A stretch of 64,000 bases of DNA from DAISVY01 sp036826635 (GTDB taxonomy: Bacteria; Zixibacteria; MSB-5A5; GN15; FEB-12). The DNA is taken from positions 62,001 to 126,000 of the forward strand of contig DAISVY010000010.1 of the NCBI GenBank assembly GCA_036826635.1, written 5' to 3'. Under the pieces are notes generated by a model that had not been told where the DNA came from, searched no databases, and saw nothing but the letters and a program-made list of their open reading frames with translations. Positions 53,244 through 59,972 of the stretch are shown here, one piece after another. A program made the position numbers and the translations under genes. Each line of letters opens with the position of its first letter. The first letter of the stretch is position 1.

Positions 53244-53777
53244 TCAAACCATGTGGGTAAGCCGACGGCGACAGATGTCGCAAAACTTGTCGCCCTTGTT
53301 GTCGATATCCGGCATGGCCCGGCTGAAGTAATTAACACACTTCGGGTTGCGGCACTCGGTCAGGTTAAACAAGTGGGCCAGGTGATGAACCACTTCTTTG
53401 TACAGGCGCGGGAACACCTTGCTTTCGTCCTCGGGCAGTCCGTAGAACTCCTGACGGACGTGAAAAAGCGATACCACCGCGCATCCGGCTACCATGTCGC
53501 CCCAACCCATTACAAAAGGTTCTTCGGGTACATACAAGTCTTCTTCACAGACGGCAATCACTTTTTCTTGATTGTTCGCTTTGGTGCGTTCCAGCTTGGA
53601 AAGAATAACCTGGGCGTAATACTGATTCCGGACAACGTTGAGAGCTTCCCGGGGCATCCGCATTCCTTTAAGGATATCTACGGACCGGTTATAGACGGGG
53701 CCGATGCGGGAGGCGAGCTTGTTGACCAGAGTAAAGTCAACTTCACCGAGCGGGACGACAACGATTTTTGACTTCAA
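53244..53777 (-). CDS. Archaemetzincin-like protein with destroyed zinc-protease site
   Basis: 177 residues, normal length for the family. The archaemetzincin fold is clear: VVPLGEVD at the start, E-D-L-Y-V-P, and a C-terminal C-x4-C-V-N-Y-F-S...K-x3-F-C-x-x-C structural zinc site. In the active site the family motif HExxHxxGxxHC reads H131-H132-L-A-H135-L-F-N138-L-T-E141-C. The general-base Glu has become His, the Gly Asn and the third zinc His Glu. Proteolysis by the usual mechanism is not possible; the protein may bind metal or act as a regulator. Preceded 24 bases upstream by a small zinc-ribbon gene. Confidence 0.88.
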   Translation of the reverse strand: MKSKIVVVPLGEVDFTLVNKLASRIGPVYNRSVDILKGMRMPREALNVVRNQYYAQVILSKLERTKANNQEKVIAVCEEDLYVPEEPFVMGWGDMVAGCAVVSLFHVRQEFYGLPEDESKVFPRLYKEVVHHLAHLFNLTECRNPKCVNYFSRAMPDIDNKGDKFCDICRRRLTHMV

Positions 53778-53801
53778 CAGAGCAACCGCACCGTTTATGG
53801 T

Positions 53802-53993
53802 TCATTCGGCAGTGTAGAAACGGGCTTTCGAACCGGTCGGAGATACCCGTACCACCGATTTGGCGGCACACTTGGGACACCAGCCCACGAATGCCGTTCC
53901 GTCTTTGTTCAGATACAGGCGTTGATAAACATTACAACACTTGAAATGAACTCCGATAAAAGGGCGTTTTCGCCGAATAGTTTCTTCTGTCAT
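53802..53993 (-). CDS. Small zinc-ribbon-like protein
   Basis: 63 residues from the ATG at 53993 (AAAGGTGAC just upstream); the longer frame from 54038 lacks a ribosome site. One likely metal site: F-K-C-C-N-V-Y-x-R-L-Y...G-W-C-P-K-C-A-A-K. The pattern G-V-H-F-K-C-C and the Y-L-N-K-D-G-T-A-F-V-G-W strand look like a conserved small protein, but I know no function. It lies between deoC and the archaemetzincin-like gene and is probably co-transcribed. Confidence 0.8.
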   Translation of the reverse strand: MTEETIRRKRPFIGVHFKCCNVYQRLYLNKDGTAFVGWCPKCAAKSVVRVSPTGSKARFYTAE

Positions 53994-54066
53994 GTCACCT
54001 TTCAAAATATAACAGAAACGGCTTTCTATCAAAGGCAAATCTAACCTGTTTTTATGCTTTGCCTTA

Positions 54067-54750
54067 TCACGATTGAGCCTTTACCCGGGCCAGTTCTTCC
54101 ATGATATCTACCGAGGCGGAACTGCCAAGTCGTGAAGCTCCGGCCCGGAGTAATTCTTCGCATTGGCGAACGGTTCTTATCCCGCCCGCGGCTTTGACTT
54201 CGATTTTTCCCTCGCCCCCTTCAACGAGTGCTCTTACCTGTTCGGCCGTAGCCCCGCCCCGGAAACCGGTTGAAGTTTTGACAAACTGCGCTCCGGCCAA
54301 CGCCACCGAACGGGCGGCGCGTCGCTGGTTTTCTTCGGACAGGAGGGAGGCTTCGATAATTACTTTGAGGACGACGTTGTATGGCAGGGCCTGTCTGACC
54401 TCGCGAATTTCTGTCTCGGCCCGGGTGAATTCGCCGGCAACGAAGTAACCGATGTTGGCCACCATGTCGATTTCGCGGGCGCCGTCGCTGACGGCCCTGA
54501 TTGCCTCGGCTACTTTGATATCGGTGCGGTTGGCTCCAAGTGGGAAACCGCAGACCGTACCGACAGCCGTTTCGGTACCGACAAGCAAATCCCGAGCTAT
54601 GGCCACCCGGCACGGATTGACGATTACGGAGCAGAAGTCATACTCGCGAGCCTGTTCACACAACAGGTTGATGTCGTCAGCCGTAGCGTCGGGTCGCAAC
54701 AGGGTGTGGTCCAGGCGCCGGTTCAGATGGTTGAGAACCTCGTTAGTCAT
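54067..54750 (-). CDS. deoC: Deoxyribose-phosphate aldolase
   Basis: 227 residues, usual size. It cleaves 2-deoxyribose 5-phosphate to glyceraldehyde 3-phosphate and acetaldehyde. Signatures: LDHTLLRPDAT, V-C-G-F-P-L-G, NVVLKVIIEA with the Schiff-base Lys ~145, and VKTSTGFRGGAT with the second active-site Lys. It starts 6 bases after deoB, so the two form a deoxynucleoside catabolism unit. Confidence 0.95.
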   Translation of the reverse strand: MTNEVLNHLNRRLDHTLLRPDATADDINLLCEQAREYDFCSVIVNPCRVAIARDLLVGTETAVGTVCGFPLGANRTDIKVAEAIRAVSDGAREIDMVANIGYFVAGEFTRAETEIREVRQALPYNVVLKVIIEASLLSEENQRRAARSVALAGAQFVKTSTGFRGGATAEQVRALVEGGEGKIEVKAAGGIRTVRQCEELLRAGASRLGSSASVDIMEELARVKAQS

Positions 54751-54756
54751 GAGTCT

Positions 54757-55938
54757 TTATATCGGCGAAATGTCCCGAAGAAACGAGCGGCCGGGAGGTG
54801 TCCAGGTCAATTGAAATATATCGCTTACGGTGGCCGCAAGGTCGGCAAAAGACTCACGGATACCGAGATTGACGCCTCCTCGGGCTTCGGGACCGTAGAG
54901 CAACAGCGGAACAAATTCGCGGGTGTGATCGGTCGAGTCCTTGATCGTGGGATCACATCCATGGTCGGCGGTTATCATAAGCAGGTCGTGCTGCCGCAGG
55001 CGGGGGAGAAGATCGGCCAGGTGTTTGTCGAATTCCTCCAGACCGCGGGCAAAGCTTTTCTCGTCGTTCCGATGCCCCCAGAGCATGTCAAAGTCGACGC
55101 AATTGGCCATTATCAGATCGTGTTCGGAATCATGATGAACGGCCCGGGTTACTTCCTGCATGACCTCGGCATTGCTGGTAGTCTTGATATGATGACTCAT
55201 ACCTCGATGGGCAAACAGGTCGTATATTTTGCCGATGGCGAGAACCTTGCGGTTTTCGGCCAGCATGCGGTCCAGCATGGTATCGGCCGGTGGCGGCAGC
55301 GAAAAATCACGCCGTCGCGGGGTACGGGTGAAGCGGCCGGGCGTACCGATGAAGGGACGTGCGATTACGCGGGCGACACCATACTTGCCGGTACATACCT
55401 GCCGAGCCGTCCGGCATATCTCGTACAGTCGCTCGGGCGGATAGAGATCTTCATGGGCGGCCAGTTGAAAAACGGAATCGGCCGAAGTGTAAAGAATGAT
55501 TTTTCTCGTGCGCAGGTGCTCTTCACCCCGTTGAGCTATAATCTCCGTGCCGCTGGCGGCGATGTTGCCGATAGTTTGTACCCCGGCGCTCTTTTCGAAT
55601 TCTGCGACTAACTCGTGAGGAAAACCGTCGGGGAAAACCGGGAAGGGTTTTTCCAGAATAACGCCGCCTATTTCCCAATGTCCGGAGGTCGAGTCTTTAC
55701 CGGCCGATTTTTCGGCCATTCGTCCGTATGCCCCTGTCGGTGACGAGGCGGGAGGCAAACCGTCGACAGGCACGATATTGCCCAGGCCCAGTTGCCGGCA
55801 GATCGGCATGTCAAGGCCGCCCGTTGCGCGGGCCACGTTGGGGATAGTTGCCGCGCCGCAGTCGCCATAGGCGGCGGCATCCGGCAATTCACCCACCCCG
55901 CAGGCGTCGATTACTATGATTATAACCCGGTTAAACAT
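54757..55938 (-). CDS. deoB: Phosphopentomutase
   Basis: 393 residues. Alkaline-phosphatase-superfamily enzyme that converts (deoxy)ribose 1-phosphate to 5-phosphate, feeding DeoC. Metal and phospho-Thr site: IIVIDACGVGELPDA at the start, GKDSTSGHWE, N-C-V-D-F-D-M-L-W-G-H-R, ITADHGCDPT and DHTREFVPLL near the end. First gene of the leftward group deoB-deoC-zinc ribbon-archaemetzincin-like-helicase. Confidence 0.95.
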   Translation of the reverse strand: MFNRVIIIVIDACGVGELPDAAAYGDCGAATIPNVARATGGLDMPICRQLGLGNIVPVDGLPPASSPTGAYGRMAEKSAGKDSTSGHWEIGGVILEKPFPVFPDGFPHELVAEFEKSAGVQTIGNIAASGTEIIAQRGEEHLRTRKIILYTSADSVFQLAAHEDLYPPERLYEICRTARQVCTGKYGVARVIARPFIGTPGRFTRTPRRRDFSLPPPADTMLDRMLAENRKVLAIGKIYDLFAHRGMSHHIKTTSNAEVMQEVTRAVHHDSEHDLIMANCVDFDMLWGHRNDEKSFARGLEEFDKHLADLLPRLRQHDLLMITADHGCDPTIKDSTDHTREFVPLLLYGPEARGGVNLGIRESFADLAATVSDIFQLTWTPPGRSFLRDISPI

Positions 55939-56004
55939 TTGCTTTAGAACTTAGAAGCGGGTCGCCTGTCTGTAAAGAAAAAGTTGAACGACTGCCACAA
56001 AGAG

Positions 56005-56037
56005 AAAAACGGCTTTCCGGGAATGTCGGAAAGCCGT
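56005..56037 (-). terminator. Intrinsic terminator of the sigma/anti-sigma/lipoprotein operon
   Basis: On the minus strand, ACGGCTTTCCG pairs with CGGAAAGCCGT (56037-56027 with 56019-56009), followed by TTTTTCTC. Confidence 0.85.
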
Positions 56038-56066
56038 GATGGTGGTCGATAGCATTCGATACGGCG

Positions 56067-56921
56067 CTATTTGGACTTCTCAACACCGGTCAGGGAATGA
56101 TCTATGTCGTATTCGATAGCCATCCGGGTGCTGCCTTCGTCGTTTTTTTCGCTGCATATGCCCAGACGTTTGCCGTCCAGCAGCCAGCGTTCCCGTTGCA
56201 GTACGATCAGGCCTTCTTTGTAAGCGAAGTATATATTTCCGCTCGCCCGGATACGGTCCACGCCACTGATCAACTCATAATCTTTTTGTTTGTACGGTTC
56301 CAGCGGAATAACCAGGTTGCCGTCGTATCCTATCACTACACAGTCGTAGCCGTGTTCGCGGGCAAATGATTTTATCTCGTAGGTGGTAGAGGCTTCCATC
56401 GGTCCGTTGGGGAGAATTACGGTTTTGGTCTGGGTCCAACTGAAGCCCTGGGGGAGATCGCCGTCAGGAAATACCGGCATGCCCTGTTCATAATAATTTT
56501 TGAGGTAAGAGAGACTGGAGACAGACTCTTCACCCGGCAGTTCCAGGTCAACTATCTTGCCGTTGGGCTGAACGTACAGGACGATTTCTCTGTCTTCGCC
56601 GGTGGTGTCGGTTATGGTGGAGTCCTGCTTGTTTCGAGAAGTCAGGTGATATGTCTTTGATTCTACTACCTCGGCCGTGCCGTCTTCGAGCACCCGTCGG
56701 ACGTACTGCTTCAGGTCGGCTTCAATTTCAGCGAAACGGTCCCGGGTGAGCGAATCGTTGTAATAGACTTTCACCGATCCCCTGGCGGTTTGTTTGTATG
56801 TCAACTCTGTCCCGGGTTTGTATTTCAAACGCAGATTTATCTTTTTCCCGCCCTTTTCACATCCCGGCATGGCCAGAACGAAGCAGGCAAGAGATACGGT
56901 GATAATGAGGGCTCTTTTCAA
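56067..56921 (-). CDS. DUF6263-like lipoprotein in an ECF sigma operon
   Basis: 284 residues from TTG 56921, chosen because CGGAG lies ~9 bases upstream and the signal peptide then starts correctly (LKRALIITVSLACFVLAMPGC). An ATG at 56948 is the alternative. The mature part (LRLKYKPGTELTYKQTARG...FSWTQTKTV) matches in style the DUF6263/copper-resistance-like beta-barrel lipoproteins, with paired strands and no catalytic motif. Third gene after the ECF sigma factor and anti-sigma factor; possibly a sensor or output of that envelope-stress system (inference). Confidence 0.75.
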   Translation of the reverse strand: MKRALIITVSLACFVLAMPGCEKGGKKINLRLKYKPGTELTYKQTARGSVKVYYNDSLTRDRFAEIEADLKQYVRRVLEDGTAEVVESKTYHLTSRNKQDSTITDTTGEDREIVLYVQPNGKIVDLELPGEESVSSLSYLKNYYEQGMPVFPDGDLPQGFSWTQTKTVILPNGPMEASTTYEIKSFAREHGYDCVVIGYDGNLVIPLEPYKQKDYELISGVDRIRASGNIYFAYKEGLIVLQRERWLLDGKRLGICSEKNDEGSTRMAIEYDIDHSLTGVEKSK

Positions 56922-56955
56922 ACTAATATCTCCGTTTGCTGTTTGCATATCATAA

Positions 56956-57522
56956 TTATCGACCGCTGAGCACATCCGCTATATTGGTGAACCGGCCAAG
57001 TATCCCGGGCGGTCCCAGCAGGATCATGGCTCCGACCATCCGTTCCTGATCGGCTTTGGTAAACCCCGGGCTGCTCTCCGCATTGACCAACTCGGTCAGA
57101 GAAAAGGTGGAGTCCGATGTTTGTGGAACCCGGGAAAGGGCCGAGGTGCCGAACTCGTGTCGGGAGCCGAGAAGGAGCGCCGAGAAAAAGATGCAGAGTG
57201 ACGCCGCCACCGATACGAGAGAACGCATGAAAGATTTACGTTTTTCGGAACGGTCGTCTTTATGGGTTTTGATTACGCGCTCGGTCGGGTCGGCCTCGAC
57301 GGTTCGGGCCAGAATGATGTTCCGTACCTCGTCGAAATACTCCTGTCCGGGATAGTCCACCGGAGTCCGGACCAGAAGTTGTTTCAGGGCAAGGCTGGCC
57401 TCGTAATCGGCCCGACAGTGCGGGCAATTGCTGAGATGTTCTTCAAGAGCCGCGGATAGCGGCTCCGGCAGCTCATGGTCGACATAATCTTCGATAAGCG
57501 ACCGTGCTTGGAGGCACGTCAT
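56956..57522 (-). CDS. Zinc-binding anti-sigma factor
   Basis: 188 residues. ATG 57522 has AAGGAAG 8 bases upstream; the longer frame overlaps the sigma gene. N-terminal ZAS domain H-x3-C-x2-C in EEHLSNCPHC plus an upstream Cys/Asp-His-Glu segment. A transmembrane helix lies at ~112-130 (SLVSVAASLCIFFSALLLG) and an extracytoplasmic tail ends with D-Q-E-R-M-V-G-A. It should hold the cognate ECF sigma factor at the membrane. Starts 2 bases after the sigma stop, typical of sigma/anti-sigma pairs. Confidence 0.9.
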   Translation of the reverse strand: MTCLQARSLIEDYVDHELPEPLSAALEEHLSNCPHCRADYEASLALKQLLVRTPVDYPGQEYFDEVRNIILARTVEADPTERVIKTHKDDRSEKRKSFMRSLVSVAASLCIFFSALLLGSRHEFGTSALSRVPQTSDSTFSLTELVNAESSPGFTKADQERMVGAMILLGPPGILGRFTNIADVLSGR

Positions 57523-57524
57523 TC

Positions 57525-58088
57525 TTACTTCCTTTCGGCAAGTCGCTTCTTTAGTATGTGCTTCAGTTTCTTTCGCGCAATATGGAGATTCGACCGCACC
57601 GTAGCTTCCGGGCATTCTAGGATACCGGCGATTTCCGGTTTGCTGTATCCCTCGACGTCGTGTAGTAAGGCCGTTATTCTCTGCTTCGGTGGCAGAGTTT
57701 TCAGGGCCTTGAGAATCTCCTCTTTGAGTACCTTGTTTCTGAAGTCCTCACTGGGGGTTTTGACCTGGCGTGAAAGTTCAATCTGAATATCGCCGGGCAG
57801 TGAGGTGGAGTCATCGGCAACCTGGCTGTGGCCCCTGCGTTTGCGCAGCAGGTCAATCGCATAATTGGTCGCGACCCGGATCAGAAACGAGGTAAAATTA
57901 GTTACATCCGCTAAATCCTTACGTTTTTTGTAGAGACGGACAAAAGTCTCTTGTACCACTTCATCGGCGTCAAGGTGATTGCCCAGCATCTGGTAGCCGA
58001 GGTAGTAGATCCGCTTCTGAAAAGATGCTACCAGCTCGGCGAATGCAGCGGAATCGCCTTCGGAGAACTTCCTGACTAACTCGGATAT
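57525..58088 (-). CDS. ECF-type RNA polymerase sigma factor
   Basis: ~187 residues. Region 2: S-F-Q-K-R-I-Y-Y-L-G-Y-Q-M-L-G-N, then D-A-D-E-V-V-Q-E-T-F-V-R-L-Y and F-L-I-R-V-A-T-N-Y-A-I-D-L-L-R-K-R-R. Region 4: LPPKQRITALLHDVEGYSKPEIAGILECPEATVRSNLHIARKKL in pieces. The first ATG (57989) would remove half of region 2.1. The frame upstream clearly codes for ISELVRKFSEGDSAAFAELV but contains no ATG/GTG/TTG back to the stop; ATA 58088 is a guess. Likely responds to envelope signals through the anti-sigma factor. Confidence 0.85.
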   Translation of the reverse strand: MSELVRKFSEGDSAAFAELVASFQKRIYYLGYQMLGNHLDADEVVQETFVRLYKKRKDLADVTNFTSFLIRVATNYAIDLLRKRRGHSQVADDSTSLPGDIQIELSRQVKTPSEDFRNKVLKEEILKALKTLPPKQRITALLHDVEGYSKPEIAGILECPEATVRSNLHIARKKLKHILKKRLAERK

Positions 58089-58202
58089 TCTCGCGTTTGT
58101 TACCCGACAATTGTTGTTCGAATTATTGACGGCCCAACCTGTCGTTTGTTTAATGTGTTAGAAACCGGTTGACGGACAATCGGCCGTAGGTTATGCTTAC
58201 CC

Positions 58203-58231
58203 ATTGTTAAAGTCAATCCTTTTTTTGTCAA
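58203..58231 (-). promoter_or_regulatory. Possible promoter of the ECF sigma operon
   Basis: On the minus strand, TTGACA (58231-58226) and AACAAT (58208-58203) with 17 bases between; the -10 is weak. A 5' leader of ~105 bases would result. Confidence 0.4.
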
Positions 58232-58253
58232 CGACTTAGGGCGATTGTGCAAC

Positions 58254-59699
58254 ATGGATTCTCAGCAGATTCAAGCTCATAGATTCAAAATTTTCTTAGT
58301 CGGTGCCACCGGGACGTTTATGTCCACGCTGGATGCTTCTATTATGAACGTGGCTTTGCCTTCGATGGCTCGTGATTTCGGAAGTTCGGTTGACCAGGTT
58401 GCCTGGGTGGTGCTGGCTTATTCTTTGACGCTGATATCGTTGCTCATGGTTTTCGGTGCCTGGATTGAACAACGGGGGTACCGCTTTGCTTATCGTTTCG
58501 GTTACAGTTTCTTTTTGGTTGGCTCTATTGTGTGTGCCTGTAGTCCGTGGCTTTACCTGCTTGTTCTGGGGCGTGTGATTCAGGCGGTGGGCAGTGCCAT
58601 GTTCGCCGCTATCGGGCCGGGCATGGTGACCACGATATTTCCAGTTGAGGAACGCGGCAAGTGGCTCGGTACTATGGTCATGATGGTGTCGTGCGGTTTT
58701 ATGATCGGTCCTCCTCTGGGGGGGTATCTTTTGGCCTTTTTTGATTGGCACGCCCTTTTCATCATCAACGTTCCCATTGGCTTGCTCGGTCTGTACATGA
58801 TTAAGAGATATTTCGGAGATCTTGGGGCACCATCCGGGACGCGATCTGTCCGTATTGCTTCGGCGGCCAGTATATCACTGGGTTTGCTTAGTGCCGTGTT
58901 TGTTCTTTCGTTAATCAATGAATATCCTCTTTCGGATGTGCGCATGTGGGGCCTGGGATTATTTTCGCTGATCTGCCTTGCGACCTTTCTCTTTTTGGAA
59001 TCAAAACCCGATCATGCCTTGATTGGCCTGGAGATTTTTAAAAATCGAGTATTTACGGCTTCTATCGGGGCTCAGTTGATGCATTTCTGCGCTTTGTCAG
59101 GGGTCCTTGTGCTGGTGCCGTTCTATCTTGAGCAGGTGCGTTCTTTCCAGCCGCGTCAGGTCGGGCTTTTTCTCGTCATTATGCCGATATTCATGTTTGT
59201 GCTGGCGCCGCTGTCAGGGAAGATTTCGGACCGGATTGGTTTTCGTCTCCTCACGTGTACCGGGATGATCCTGATGATAGGCGGTTTGGGGCTTTTCTCG
59301 TATCTTTCGACCATCAGCGGGACATTGTACATTGTGCTTTGTCTGGTAGTGGTGAGTTCCGGCGCGGGCATATTCAGCACCCCCAATTCATCGGCCCTGA
59401 TGGGTTCGGTCAGTCCGGACCAGCGAGCGGCCGCTTCGGGAATACTGGCAACTACTCGGAATATCGGGCAATCGGTCGGGGTGGCTCTGGCGGCCAGTCT
59501 GTTCGCTTATTTTGAACAGGCTAACGCCGGTCTGGGTGAGTCTGATTTGATTTTTGTGGCCAGTTTCCGGCCGGTGGTTTATATCGGAATAGGCTTTTCC
59601 GTGTTGGGGTTGTTTTTCTCCCTGATTCGGAACAATCGGACCCAGGTGGCGGCGGGAACAAAAGCCAGTTCAACAGTTATTCCGGTTGAGGGCTCTTAA
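58254..59699 (+). CDS. DHA2-family MFS drug/H+ antiporter
   Basis: 481 residues. ATG 58254 is taken over TTG 58245. About 14 helices; motif GTFMSTLDASIMNVALPSMARDF in TM1 is the D1 signature of the 14-TM EmrB/QacA group, and G-P-x-L-G-G-Y in TM5 is the antiporter motif C. Predicted to expel hydrophobic compounds or organic cations. No EmrA-like adaptor or TetR regulator next to it; divergently arranged from the ECF sigma operon. Confidence 0.92.
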   Translation: MDSQQIQAHRFKIFLVGATGTFMSTLDASIMNVALPSMARDFGSSVDQVAWVVLAYSLTLISLLMVFGAWIEQRGYRFAYRFGYSFFLVGSIVCACSPWLYLLVLGRVIQAVGSAMFAAIGPGMVTTIFPVEERGKWLGTMVMMVSCGFMIGPPLGGYLLAFFDWHALFIINVPIGLLGLYMIKRYFGDLGAPSGTRSVRIASAASISLGLLSAVFVLSLINEYPLSDVRMWGLGLFSLICLATFLFLESKPDHALIGLEIFKNRVFTASIGAQLMHFCALSGVLVLVPFYLEQVRSFQPRQVGLFLVIMPIFMFVLAPLSGKISDRIGFRLLTCTGMILMIGGLGLFSYLSTISGTLYIVLCLVVVSSGAGIFSTPNSSALMGSVSPDQRAAASGILATTRNIGQSVGVALAASLFAYFEQANAGLGESDLIFVASFRPVVYIGIGFSVLGLFFSLIRNNRTQVAAGTKASSTVIPVEGS

Positions 59700-59704
59700 T
59701 CTGG

Positions 59705-59733
59705 TTGACAGAACCCGATGACCGATATATAAT
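59705..59733 (+). promoter_or_regulatory. Consensus promoter of tRNA-Ala
   Basis: TTGACA (59705-59710) and TATAAT (59728-59733) with 17 bases between, a perfect sigma70 consensus, 15 bases before the tRNA. Confidence 0.9.
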
Positions 59734-59748
59734 AAAGGCTACGTATTT

Positions 59749-59821
59749 GGGGCCATAGCTCAGCTGGGAGAGCGCTTGACTGGCAGTCAAGAGGTCGGGA
59801 GTTCGATCCTCCCTGGCTCCA
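59749..59821 (+). tRNA. tRNA-Ala (anticodon GGC)
   Basis: 73 bases. Acceptor GGGGCCA pairs with TGGCTCC (one G-U pair), anticodon stem TTGAC/GTCAA with loop containing GGC, T arm GTTCGATC, discriminator A. No CCA encoded. Confidence 0.97.
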
Positions 59822-59834
59822 CAAAGATTATAAG

Positions 59835-59864
59835 ACCCTCGGTCCGACCCGGATCGGGGGTTTT
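59835..59864 (+). terminator. Terminator of tRNA-Ala
   Basis: ACCCTCGGTCC pairs with GGATCGGGGGT (two G-U pairs), then TTTG. Confidence 0.75.
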
Positions 59865-59972
59865 GCTTTTATGGCCCGCCCGGCGGCTGAAACAATTGAT
59901 GGCCCGCGTACGTACGTTACCTGTAACATATTACGGTGACATGACTTGTTCGCCAAAAAAAGGATGAAAAGC

